Made by a program: the position numbers and the translations under genes
Assembly: GCA_035236585.1 (NCBI GenBank)
Contig: CP141137.1
Location: 13,904,327 to 13,968,326, forward strand
Reading direction: 5' to 3'
Source: Warburgia ugandensis
Lineage: Eukaryota > Streptophyta > Magnoliopsida > Canellales > Canellaceae
DNA length: 64,000 nucleotides
The notes under the pieces: generated by a model
Told to the model about the DNA's origin: nothing
What the model saw: only the letters and a program-made list of their open reading frames with translations
The model's database searches: none
Part shown: in pieces, positions 46,101-58,900 of the stretch
Layout of the letters: the number at the start of each line of letters is the position of its first letter
How positions within the stretch are numbered: the stretch's first letter is position 1

Positions 46101-48947
46101 TTTTACTGAAATGCCCTATTTACAAGAATATTTTGACACATTCAAGCTAATATGTCTACAAAAATATGTTGTGCAAGTTGATGTTCCTACTGACCTTCTT
46201 AGTCAATATACGTACATAGTACTTGATCTCAATAATATCAACCATTTCAAGGGGAAAAAAAACAGGAAAAAAAGATAAAGGTTGATATCATTCTCCTTCT
46301 ATTGTCTTTTTAAAGAATCTGCAGCTTGGGCTGAACAGGAATCATCCTAAAAGAGTGTCCTTCTCTTCTAGCTTTTCTCATATATCTAGTGATCCTTATC
46401 AAGTTGTTTTGTGCAAATATGATGAGAAGATTCGATTCTGGTATATAGTGCTCTTATTACCACAATGTGGAATAGCAGGTTACTTAGGCAAATTAAACTG
46501 AAGCATCAGTTGAACCCATGTCACCTTCGTTCTTACAGGGTCACGTATCAGTATTTTGTCTCCATGCGGCTGACATATCTCATGTGTTGCACTTTTTTAC
46601 TTTGATAGATCAGACAAGCAACTAAGCATTACACAACAACCTAATATTAACTTCCTCGTATCTGAATGTCCAGCCAGTCCACATCAGAGTAACGATCAAT
46701 TTTAAGATGACCACTTCAATTCACAGGGCAACAGAAGCAACTTAAAAAAACTATCAATGAAAAATTTTGATACCTTAACATCTTAAAGATAATCTTCTCT
46801 AGGATTCCATGGGAATTGATACACTGCAGAAGTTATTTGTTCAAATACTGAAGTCTCCAACTAACTCTATAGGCAAGGACTTCATATCAATTGCTTTCAT
46901 CACATCTGAACTCTTACTCAAGAGCACAAGTCTGGTAAGTTCTTTTTTTCATCTTGAAATTGTCGAGTTGGTTAACAGCATATATTCTCTGACATGGAGC
47001 ATCCATTGAGGTGTTCCTTTGCTTCATTTCCAAAGAAAAGGAAATGTGGATGAGATCCATCAGGTTTAAGTTGTGACCAAGTGGAGAGAAATTGAAGGTT
47101 TGTTCTAATTAATAAGCATGACTCTATATAGGAAAAAAATCATTTTATGAGGGTCTAACATATAAAAGTGCATCTGCGAACATGAATCAAGATAAAAGTT
47201 TCTAATAAAGCAATTATCCACTCTGTATGTGATGTCAATGGCTGAACTATCTACATTTATAAAGCTTTTGTTTAGAGCAGTTCCCGCAGCAATTTCCATT
47301 GTGGATGTGGTGACAGCGTTGCTCTTGGTTGAGGCATATGAGACCCTTCATTGTTGATATCTTTATCATACAATTTGGTTGCAAGTATATTTGTAATACT
47401 CATCCTTTTTGGAATTTTCTCCTTCCAATATAAGTTTGTATGTTTCCGTGTATGTTGTTTGTTAGTGTGAGCTATATAAAGAGGGAAGTTTGATTCCTTT
47501 ACATACCTTTCTCTTCGCATTTTTCACTTGTTCCCCACTTTTCTTTTCCAGATCTTCTCTCACACTGACTTATTTTCTTTGCATGTATCTTCTCTATCTG
47601 CTTTTTCATCTCAAATCTTCTTATTTCATTATTAGATAGTAACCAACTAAAGAAAAGCCATTGAATGGTAAAGTAGTAGCTAACTAGGAATAGCCATTGA
47701 ATCGTAAAGAAAAATGCTGGATGGATGGGAAGTATGCAAAGTAGTAGCAAAAGGAAGGGAATAGTGAAGTACAGTGAAAAGATGGGGAGGAGGGGAGCCA
47801 AATGAAGGGCCTGGATTTGAAAGAGAGTATGAGTGGTGTGTGTAAAGAAGGGAGAACTCCTGAGAGAGATGGGGGCTCAGAAAAAAAGAATTAAACAAAA
47901 AAAGATCTGATAAAGAGAATAATATTTGCTAGTCATCACCATTATGTAAAGGCAGGCACTGACTAAAGATTTATCAAAATATATTGTTAACTCTTGTTGC
48001 AATCCAACTTACTAACCTGACATTGGATTCATTAGTTCTCATTGTTAGCAAGTAAAGTTACCTCCATCATGAGAAATCTGCTCGGAGATTAGAGCTGACA
48101 TTGCTGAGAAAACTGGGAAAAGCCTGATGGTATAAATGCTAAAGAAAAGATCAACCAGATTGTTGTCTGTTACAGGAAAAATAATGTAATGTTGTGTTCC
48201 TCTAAGGAATTGAACATATATGACAGATTTGTATATTTGACCAGAGAATTGGCACGTAACAATTAAGTTCTTAGAACTATGATGTCATGTTTTCATTTGA
48301 TTTTATCAACCTCTCTTCCTAGCTAGCTAGTATTTCATGTAAATAGGCTTCATGTAGACTACACATTAGCATCATATTTGTTGGTTGAACATTTAAAGAA
48401 AACTTTGATTTGCATTTCCAGGTATATACCAATGGAAATCCTTACGGCATAGCAGAGGATATTGTTTTCAGTATGCCATGCAGATCAGAGGTTGGTTTCC
48501 ACTAGTTTATTTTATGGTGTTTTTCCATCTAATACAGATTGGATAGTGCTCCTGAATGAAATAATCATTATATTCAGGGAAATGGTGATTATGAGCTAGC
48601 CAGGGATGTAATCATTGATGATTTTCTCCGCGAGCGTATCAGAAAGGTTTACTTCTACATTAAACCATATTGGCTTGACTGATAACATTCATCTATAACG
48701 TGAACTAATTCAGTGGTCCTGGTACAGAGTGAAGAAGAGTTGCTTGCTGAGAAAAGATGTGTTGCCCATCTTACTGGGGAGGTCTGTAACTCATCTTTCA
48801 TATTGCGCGTGATTCAAATCCATGTTCATGGAGAACAACTATGAGTGTAGTTAAACCAATTGACTGAAATGATGTTTCTCTTTTGGTTTTCAGGGAGCTG
48901 GATATTGTGATCTTCCAGAGGACACCATGCTTCCGGGAGAACAATAG
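37116..48947 (+). CDS. NADP-dependent malate dehydrogenase, chloroplastic (14 exons)
   Basis: Reduces oxaloacetate to malate with NADPH in the chloroplast stroma (the 'malate valve') and is switched on by thioredoxin in light. Exons: 37116-37279, 37377-37470, 39832-39918, 42363-42447, 43862-44043, 44161-44231, 44368-44458, 44582-44656, 44800-44901, 45262-45384, 48422-48490, 48578-48646, 48728-48781, 48894-48947. All boundaries are GT-AG and join in frame to 439 aa, normal for the family. A transit peptide rich in Ser, Thr and Lys precedes SCSVAPNQVQAP. The redox cysteine pairs are present: N-terminal ECFGVFC and C-terminal [15 protein letters not shown], features absent from NAD-dependent forms. 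Rossmann motif: [13 protein letters not shown]. Active-site blocks: [22 protein letters not shown] and [10 protein letters not shown] (catalytic His). Intron 2 (2.4 kb) holds a SINE and an antisense RTE piece; introns 3 and 10 exceed 2 kb. It looks intact. Confidence 0.96.
37679..37844 (+). repeat. Au-type SINE copy 10, in NADP-MDH intron 2
   Basis: One of the best conserved copies (GTGACCTTGAAGTCGTGGG, TGGTCCGCCCCTTCCCCGGA, ATGCGGGAGCTTCGTGCATC). The near-identical flanks AGTGCAGCGACT and AGTGCAGTGACT are a target duplication. It is in the sense orientation of the gene and slightly 5' truncated. Confidence 0.92.
38355..39240 (-). mobile_element. RTE-type LINE fragment, antisense in NADP-MDH intron 2
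   Basis: The 3' part of a non-LTR retrotransposon. Minus-strand frames read [16 protein letters not shown] (the reverse transcriptase FADD catalytic box), [52 protein letters not shown] and [18 protein letters not shown], in the order expected for plant RTE elements. The 3' end carries a GATGATGATGATAATG trinucleotide tail, typical of RTE. The 5' part (endonuclease and most of the RT) is missing and at least one stop or frameshift separates the coding pieces, so it is dead. Open frame 38447-38701 is its longest intact piece. Confidence 0.9.
39919..42362. other. NADP-MDH intron 3
   Basis: 2.4-kb intron bounded by GTAAGT and TTCATGCAG. No repeat or gene recognised inside. Confidence 0.75.
42448..43861. 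other. NADP-MDH intron 4
   Basis: 1.4-kb intron, GTAAGA to TGTTCAG. An 86-codon open frame at 42798-43058 has no recognised motif and is probably chance. Confidence 0.75.
45385..48421. other. NADP-MDH intron 10
   Basis: 3.0-kb intron, GTAAGT to TTTCCAG. AT-rich, with no element I can name; the open frames in it lack domains. Confidence 0.75.
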
Positions 48948-49100
48948 GACCAATGACACAGCTATTTCCATTATTTGGTGAACAGCTCTTGCCAGAGTAG
49001 CAAAGCCCACCAAGGAGAAACTACACATCAGTTATAGTTGCTTGTAATATTGCCTGTAATGAGCGAATCAAGAGTAGTTATGACAAATATAGAGGAAGAA

Positions 49101-49106
49101 AATAAA
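49101..49106 (+). terminator. Polyadenylation signal of NADP-MDH
   Basis: AATAAA lies 154 bp beyond the stop codon, after a TTGTAATATTGCCTGTAATG far-upstream-like stretch. It is a plausible 3' end for the transcript. Confidence 0.5.
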
Positions 49107-50340
49107 AGAGATTTTTTCCACATGTCCGCAAGTTGAGGTTCTAATAGCCCCGAGTAGCTATGAGGTTGTTTAGTGATGCCATTTTTATTTCACCAGTACG
49201 GTGAGTTAGAAGTTCAAATTGAATTTGGTGTATTGATGACCTATAATTTTTTTCAATAAATCTAACTATTTACTGTTGTAAGATTCTTAAATACCAAAGA
49301 TTTTGCATCTATCTATCCTCTTTGCAGGATAGTACGTATCTATACCACTTTGTGAATTCATTACCTCTGACAAGTATCCAAAAGTATGCACATTATACAG
49401 CACCAGACTGTTGGAAGGAATGGCTGTTAGAGTATTATATTCTGCGGTGAAACCATTCCTGCAGACTGCACTGTTAGAACTTTTACTGAAGCATATAGAC
49501 CCGCAATCCTACTGGGCAACATTAACAATGGGGGTTGCACTGTTACTGCTGGAAATGAATGAGGAAAAGAGACCAAAGGTTGAGCCATTTTTTCAGCATT
49601 ATGGTGATAACATCCTTTCAAAAGAAGGAAGTACTACTTTGAACATTAGTAATAACAACAATAACATGAGTGGTAACTTATATCTTCCTTTATATTGTGG
49701 GCTTCTTATTGTGAGATTAATTCTCTATCAGCATGCAATAATCCTTTGAATTTTACACATACAACGCAAGCTACTCTTTCTAATCTTAAGGACAGTGTTC
49801 TTCAGGAACAGGGTATCTTTTACGTCTCCTGAAGGCAGTGGTTGTACCTAAAACTCTACAATTAGCTATTGCCATGTCTATGGAATATGCACATCTGGAT
49901 GTTGCACCCCGAGTGATACAATGGCTTAAGAGACATGTTTCAGGATGCCCATTGATCAGGAGATTGCAATTGGATGGTTGAAATGAATGATTGAATGCCC
50001 AAATGTTGGTCAGTCCATTAGGATCGTTCAATCAGTATGATTTAACCGCCATGAAAGATTAAGGGAAGACCAGGTAGATGGCCCCGGTCACCATACCACT
50101 TTTGGTTTGCTGCCAAGTTAATTGGAAGTTGAACCTGTGCTTCAGTGCCTAATGGATTTTCCCTTTAATCTATGACTATTAGAAAACCAATCATTTGTTA
50201 TTTCATTAACATATATTCAATGACAAACTTGACCGTGCATACAGGAAATTGCTTCTCAAGTGACTCAACTAACCAATCTATCCAATGAAACGTTTTACAA
50301 TCCACACCACCCCAAAGCACCTAATTTCTATATTTGCTTT
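49107..50340. other. Convergent intergenic stretch
   Basis: Lies between the 3' ends of NADP-MDH (+) and the GDSL gene (-). A 112-codon open frame (49411-49749, +) has no recognised motif, promoter or splice support. I see no repeat family. Confidence 0.5.
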
Positions 50341-52345
50341 TTAGGAAATGAGGTCAAGGCCCTGGACCAAGAGGTCATTGGCCAAGACCATGTTTGTGGC
50401 TTCAGAGGGGTGGACACTGTCCCAAAACACATATCCCGTGGCGTTGGCGCATGTCCCTGGCGACTTGGAGTTGCAAAGAAGTGAAGTCTCAATTGTCCCT
50501 GTCCCACAGCAAGCTTTCCTAGCCTCAAAGAAACCTGAACAAAAGCCAAACATCTCAACTATTAAGTGGATTACTTAATAACATCTGAAGGAGTGGTTCC
50601 TCTTACTTGTCCCAAAATGGGACCCATCGAAAACTTGTCTTCTGTTGGGAGTACGACTATCAAGCAAAGGCACTTGCTTGCTTAAGAGAGAATTACAAAT
50701 CAGTGAGTGCCCATGGCAATTTTCTTGGACTGTTTTTTTTTTTTTTTTTCCCTAAAGAAGTTTCAAAATGCAAGGAAAATAATAAGTGTGGTGAGTTGAA
50801 GTATCAAATTTACCACTATCAGCAGGTTTCCGGATGAGACCGAGCAGAGGATTGTAGATGTCAAAGACCGCTATTTTGAGGCCTGGCAGCTTTGTTACCA
50901 AACTTTGAGCGGTGATGTTTAGCTTCTTGTTGAATGCCACCGAGTCGTTGTTCATTCTCTCAACACAGGTGTTGTTATCTTCCCCAAATAAGGTAATGGC
51001 AGCCGGCAAGCATCCCATAGGTGCCAGCGTTGTCACACCGATCCTCCTTGCTCCCATTGCATACAAATTCTAACAAAAAAAATTAGAAAAACAGTCGATC
51101 TTAGTGATCATAACAAGCAAAGGATTTCTTGTACCTCATTGACAGGGGTAGATAGATCATTCAGCTGGACCGTTAAATTGTACATCCATGTTAAGTGGGC
51201 CATTTTTTTTAAGTATTTTTCCATTTTTGTGGGCATTTTTACTGGCCATTATTTCTCAGTGCTATTATATGCAGATATCATTTTGCATATACCGGACCCA
51301 TGTCACTTAGACCAATATTTAAGGGGGCCCTCAAAGAAATGAATGTGACAATGGAATGATGCTGCGATTCTCTGAGTAGGCCCCATATTCAAAGGCGTCA
51401 ATCATTCACGTTGAGGTCACCATCATTAATTCATGTTCTTCTGTGTCTTAGTGCTTAGTGCCAATGCGTGTATACAAGCAAGCACTGTATACGCGTGTCT
51501 CTATCTGTAGTGTGAACAAGTACATACCCGAACAAACTTGGAGAATGACTGCATGAGTAAGTTGGAGAACTGCGCAACAGTGTAGACTTTGTAGAGAAGA
51601 GGATTGACGTAATAGTTTTGGAGGAAATCACTGCTCCCAGCGCTCAAAACGTAGATGGAACCATTAAAAATGGAGGTGGCATTGTCTTTGCCTACCATCC
51701 TGACTACTTTGGACTGGTATTCTTTGTAGTACTCCACTTGCTGTGTCAATGGAATGGCATGCTGCAAAACAAAACCAAATGTAAAAGCAATCTAAAACGT
51801 AAAGATTAATAATCAAGTATAAGAGCTGTATTTCTTTAATGTTACATATAAGTTTGCTGTCTCGTCATAATAACCAGAAGATGCAGAGGCAAAGTTAGCT
51901 CCAGTCAAGAGATTGTTCCCTCTTGCTTTCTTGCTAAGATATGCCGGTGGATATGAAGTGAATCCAAGGTTCTCAGCTGCATAAACAAAGAAATAAGCAC
52001 ATACCCACATAATAAGAATGAAGAGAAGTGTGCAGGAATTGATGGAAACTAAAAGAGAAAAAAGATGTTTAGAGACTCAATACCAGTTAAGTCCAAGGCT
52101 AATTTGCCATTGCAAAACCTTCCAGTGGCTTTATGTTTGATGAAATCCCTACCATAAGGAGGGAAGTTTGCCTTCACAATGGTTTTGATTTTGTTGTTGT
52201 TACCAACATCAGCAATGGAATCCCCAAAGATCATAATTGCAGGAACAAGTGGCTGCCCATGAGTTACACTGATTAAAGCAAGAAGAAGAGACAAACCCAA
52301 TAGAGTTGTAGGAGAGCCCATCTCGTTCTTCACTTTTCCGAGCAA
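50341..52345 (-). CDS. GDSL esterase/lipase, secreted (5 exons)
   Basis: A secreted SGNH-fold hydrolase of plant lipids or esters; the substrate is unknown. Exons on the minus strand: 52345-52084, 51976-51846, 51761-51528, 51069-50814, 50534-50341. All introns are GT-AG and frames join. The five-exon layout is typical of plant GDSL genes. A start at 52321 gives 350 aa, the family norm, and places the signal peptide [18 protein letters not shown] at the very N-terminus; the ATG at 52345 would add eight residues. Catalytic blocks: [11 protein letters not shown] (nucleophile Ser), [14 protein letters not shown] (oxyanion Gly), [11 protein letters not shown] (Ser where many members have the block III Asn, as in the APG-like clade), and DSVHPSEA (catalytic Asp and His). 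NNTC and NATS are possible N-glycosylation sites. Nothing is broken; it looks functional. Confidence 0.95.
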
Positions 52346-52419
52346 AATGGTTAACGATGCAAGTGGCAGGTCTTCTTAGGAGGGTAAATGGATGAAGAGA
52401 AGAGGCAAATGAAAGGGGG

Positions 52420-52430
52420 TATTTAAAAGA
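52420..52430 (-). promoter_or_regulatory. Weak TATA-like element of the GDSL gene
   Basis: TCTTTTAAATA on the minus strand, about 75-110 bp above the two candidate ATGs. Assigned by position only. Confidence 0.35.
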
Positions 52431-54044
<1,614 letters not shown>

Positions 54045-54223
54045 GGGAGCTTGGTGCAACAGTAAAAGTTGTTGTCATGTGACTTTGAGGTCACGGGTTC
54101 AAGGCGTAAAATCAGCCTCTTGTAAAATGCAAGATAATGCTGCCTACTATAGGCCCTTGTGGTCCGCCCCTTCCCCGGATCCCGCATAGGAGGAAGCTTT
54201 GTACACAGGGGCTGCCCTTTTTT
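54045..54223 (+). repeat. Au-type SINE copy 11, full length
   Basis: Complete copy from GGGGAGCTTGGTGCAACAG to GGGGCTGCCCTTTTTT. The 17-bp flanks ATTTACCTATGTTTGGT and ATTTACCTATATTTGGT differ at one base, a clear target duplication. Confidence 0.93.
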
Positions 54224-54589
54224 ATTTACCTATATTTGGTACCTAATTTCACGTTCGCTTACAAAGTGTGTTTGCCTTTTAACCTTTGGCTAAGAGGACA
54301 CTGGCATGAAAATACATGGTTTGCTTATAATGGCCACAAGTTCCGTTACTGTCGTGTTCTCCGGTACAGTTCACGGGTGAAGTCCGCTCTTACTTGCCTG
54401 TAAACTAAGGAACCGGCTTCTAAGAACCTTTCTTTGTATGTATCTAAAAATTCAAAATCAAATTGATAAGGAATAAACAAATTTAGAATTAATATATACA
54501 AAAGAAAAGATTAGTGCTGTTTGAAGTTCTAATTCAAAGGTTTTCTTTCTTCTTCTTCTTCTTGTTTTTTTTTTTTTTGCCTCATATCA

Positions 54590-54830
54590 TCTAGTGCCAT
54601 TTTAGACATGTCCAACATAGACCAAAAAGGCACCAGTTAGAAAGAAGCAACACAATCTAGGTTGAAGGTTCTAAAAGGACAAGGGGAAGGCCCAAAAGAA
54701 CATGGATATAAGTAATGAGAAAAAATTTCAAAACTTTGAAACTAAATAAAGCTATGACACTTAATAGAGGAGAATAGAGGAACAAGGTTCACGTGACTGA
54801 CCTCTAATCAGGATTAGGTCTCAGGTGCAA
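54590..54830 (+). mobile_element. RTE-type LINE 3'-end fragment
   Basis: Plus-strand reading gives FRHVQHRP and [16 protein letters not shown], then a stop where the 38-kb copy continues. The trailing sequence GGTTCACGTGACTGACC, CTAATCAGGATTAGG matches the 3' end of the copies at 9505 and 38360. It is a 5'-truncated, dead copy. Confidence 0.8.
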
Positions 54831-55754
54831 TTGGTCACAAACATCATGGCACTCTTCTTATTATGCTTGGTCAGAGGTTTGAGGTAGTTCTTTACCCTTA
54901 TTAGGAGAGTTCGAGAAATTTAAGAATTAGGATATACTTCTAGGTAGTTTATTTCATGACTCTTCACTCAAAAAACAAAAAGCTTTTGTTTTTGAAAAAT
55001 AAAAGGCACGCATAATTTTTGCAAGGGAAATGATACACCGCCTCTCAAGTAGACATATCCTCACGTGTGTACCAAGCAGCCCAAGAGCTAGCTCAATTGT
55101 GGAGGTCTTGGGCTCGACGTTGCTAAGGACGCGTCCGCGGGTGCATGTGTCCTGCATTGACACGCACAAAAAGGAAAGAACACCTAGACACATTCTCACC
55201 CCCTGCAGAGGTTTTCAAGAGGAATTTTCTAGGCCGGGTAGTTTCGACTGAAACTTCAGTAGGATCATGCTCTCAACTTAGATCACTGGGAAAACCATCA
55301 AATCTATCAACTCTAATAAAACTACGAGGCTGCTGCACCTTCTTCATTCATAAAATTGCCATAAGCAATGCAACGATGCTCTCCTACCATGGGGGAATGC
55401 ATTGGCATTCGAGCCTGGAGACCTCACAGAAATTGGTCATATTACCGAGTTAAATGGATGTAAATCATAGCTCCAACCTAGCAGGTTATTGGTGCGAGCA
55501 ATTAATGATTCATCGGATATGGTAATAATACTGTAATGGGAATGCTGCTGCCGTTGAGACAGGATGGGAGCTCCATACAGAGCCTGGCTTTTATAATGTG
55601 GGCCCATCTGTGCTTCATCAGATCCGTTCATCTGACTTTACAGGCTCCTGATCTCTTGTAGCCCAATCAGCACCGTAACTGGATGGTCATTGATTCTGAA
55701 CCATTCTTCGAACACCGTTCTCAACCAGCATAGCTAAGATCTAGGCTTTATCAT
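54831..55754. other. Intergenic stretch downstream of the HECT ligase gene
   Basis: No gene recognised. Open frames around 54954-55453 overlap on both strands without domains. Confidence 0.5.
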
Positions 55755-55760
55755 TTTATT
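55755..55760 (-). terminator. Polyadenylation signal of the HECT ligase gene
   Basis: AATAAA on the minus strand (TTTATT forward), about 172 bp beyond the stop codon. Confidence 0.45.
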
Positions 55761-55931
55761 AACACCCCCAAAAGGTAGGAGGGCTTTTTTGTGTATACAC
55801 TATAGAAACAGATAATCATATCCACATGCAATATTGAGTCCTCTTGTAAAATCCATTTCTTCTCTCAAATTCACATTATGCACTACATAAAGACAAGCAG
55901 AATCTCCCGTCAGGATTTGCAGTACAGTGAA

Positions 55932-58900
55932 TTAAGAAAGCTCAAATCCTGCATTCGAACTGATTGCATACAGAAGCTTGCTCCTCAAAGTGCTCAGACG
56001 CTTGTATGTAGGAAGCTGGAGGGCAGAAGCAAAATCAACAAATGCGCAAGTAGACAATTATTTGACTGCTGAATGAGATAGTGAATACTATGTGATAAAT
56101 ATTGGACCAGAAGACAGTAAGATTTTTATTGGCATTACCTTCAGTGTGTTGTAGCAAGTCGATGCTGAGGGGAGACGGTCAACATCTTGTCCTCCAATCA
56201 TAGCCCAAAGAGGCAGATCACATGACACCTAAGTATGAACCGGTTCCAAATAATTCCCACACATCACATGGAAATAATAAAAGGAAGCAGAAAGCAAGAA
56301 AAACACAGTTTACATGTAAGGAAGAGACACAAGTACACTAAACTAAAATAGAGTGATGAAGATGATAATATAAGAATCTTAACAATGTCAGCAAATTCCA
56401 CAACATTTGAACTGCATTCACAGGTAACAGTAACACTAACAGAAGGCCACTGCTGTTCATATAATCAAATATCAACATATATGCTGTCATCATGTAGCCC
56501 TTCCGCAACAAGCAATCGATTTATCCATCACTGAGTCCCAAGAAAGTATATCACTGACATTATATATCAAGCTATCGCAGTCACTGAACCAGTAAAGCTA
56601 AAATGACCAGGCAATCATAAGTTTGAACATTACGGATCAATCAGTTGGCATCATTGGTAACCTTACTTTCAGAAACATTACATTGACGTGCAAGAACATT
56701 CTATGGATATCTTTCCATCCCTGATGCCTTGGTTCAAAGGGTTTAGACCCATCCTTTTGATGTTCTCCATATTAGATCCCTTACTTGGCTTACTTGGCTT
56801 CTCATGATAGGATCAACCTAATCTTGAACTTACCTTGCCCAGTAAATATGAAGTACTGCCAAGTAAATGTTGAACAGTAAATTGTCCTTTGACTTGTACG
56901 TTTGGGTTTTCCATTATTTCCTTTGTAATATCCTCAAGATTGTTGATTGAATGTAACAAAATAGAGACCATTAGCTTGGCCCACAAAGAAATTTCATGGG
57001 GACAATTTTCTAACTATTCTACTTCTCCACTACCTACTGCCAAGCAGTTACTTCTAATCATAGGTGAAATCAGTTGCACAAGTCTATTCGATAGACTGCC
57101 AACAAAATGGAAACACCTATAAGAACAAAAACCCACTTTAATGTCCTCCAAAGTTTAACATTTTGTTTAAGTATCTTATTAGTCTAGATTCTAGACATGG
57201 TTACCAAGAGCTCCATACAGGCTGGGAAGCTCATTCCAGATCTCACTTCTAAATTTATGGAAGCTTGCTCCCACACATTTCCTAAATTAGGAATATGCTT
57301 CCTGTTTAGAGATCTTTTTAAGGGATTGCTGTTCCCTCTTATTGATTCTAAAGAATTTCATCTGCTTATATATATACTTATGTAGAAAAATATTTTGAAC
57401 ATATTTCCAGTATACAGCTTATACATAAAATCTAATGCCTAAAAGTTGAACTAGTTAGTGGTAAAAGTACAAATCCTCGCACATAACTTGATTGAACATG
57501 AAATTATTGATGATTTACTTGTAATCTTGACATACATTAACCACGCAGTTCAAAAGCTATCATAGCCATCACTCCTCTGATGCTACCAATTCACTTTTAA
57601 TTGATATATCCACCAGCCTTCATGTTCAATTCTCCAGACATGCCCACATAATTCCTTATGGGTTGGTTTTCCTACTGCCTTCATAGTGGTTTTCCATGTT
57701 TACCATGGTAAAAGGGCAGCTACGTGCACAAAGCTCCTGCGTATGCAGGTCCAAGGAAGGGGTGGACCACAATGGGTAGTCACCACGCCAACAACTCAAC
57801 TGTTGCGCCAAGGCTCCCCTTCTACCATGGTAACAAACCTCAAAATGCAGACTCCACGCAGAATTTGCCAAAAGGACTTGGTGTGGAGGAGAAAGTGGCT
57901 CAATGAGGCAAATTTTCAAATATCAACTTTTTGCTAGTTTTATCACCACGAAATACTATGGCACAATGGTCAAAACAGTTCACAAGGCTAAGGTTGCACT
58001 TTCAAGTCTCCTCCAACTCATTTTTGCACTAATTTCATACTATATAAATCAGTATGACTCAACCCAGTTAAACTCAGACGAGTGCAAGTGAAATACAGAA
58101 AGTTCAAAGCTGCCTCAATTCAACCAAATTTCGAATTGACTCAGCAAGTTTTGATACCATGATTTTTGCTTCCAACTTCTTCTCTACTTTGAGCCTTTCC
58201 TTCCCCTTTCCACTACGCACATCACTTCTTACATCTGCTTATCAGCCAGCTATGCTTTAGAGAAAACACTACAATGTATATAGATAAATTCAATGTACAT
58301 GCAAAAGGCTAATGATTGCTCCAATACTCTAATTTTGATACAAGTTAATTTGTTTTCTTTTCTACTTAGTTCTTGTACAACATGGATAGACACCGAATAA
58401 TGGTGATCAAATTTCTTAAATACAACTTATTTGTCTTGTAACGAGGCTGAGTTAGAACAGTTTCCTTCCTATTCCTCATTAACTTGGTGTGTAAGGTAAC
58501 ATGGGTGTTACCCATATCCTTCATGTCAAAACTTGGTCATGCATATATTTAGCATAATTATTACATCTATGATTTAAGAAGGGGAGTCTTGCCACAACGG
58601 TAAAGTTATGATCGTGTGACCTTGCAGTCACAGGTTTGAGGCGTGGAAACAGCCTCTTGCAATGCAAGGCTGTACACTATTGACCCATTGCAGTCCGCCC
58701 CTTTCCTAGACCCCACATACACGGGAGCTTTGTGCATTGGACTACCCCTTTTATTGCATCTATGACTGAACACATGAAAACACAACTTTTTTTGTAGAAT
58801 TTACGGTTCCTGCAATTTTCCACTTTATTGATCCTGGATTGATCAAGTACAACTACTTAATCGAACTTTTGCAGTCCTGGTGCCTGGTTGATACCAAATA

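Noticed and set aside
49411..49749. 112-codon open frame between the convergent NADP-MDH and GDSL genes
   Set aside because: Leu-rich chance frame ending in Asn-rich low complexity; no supporting signals.
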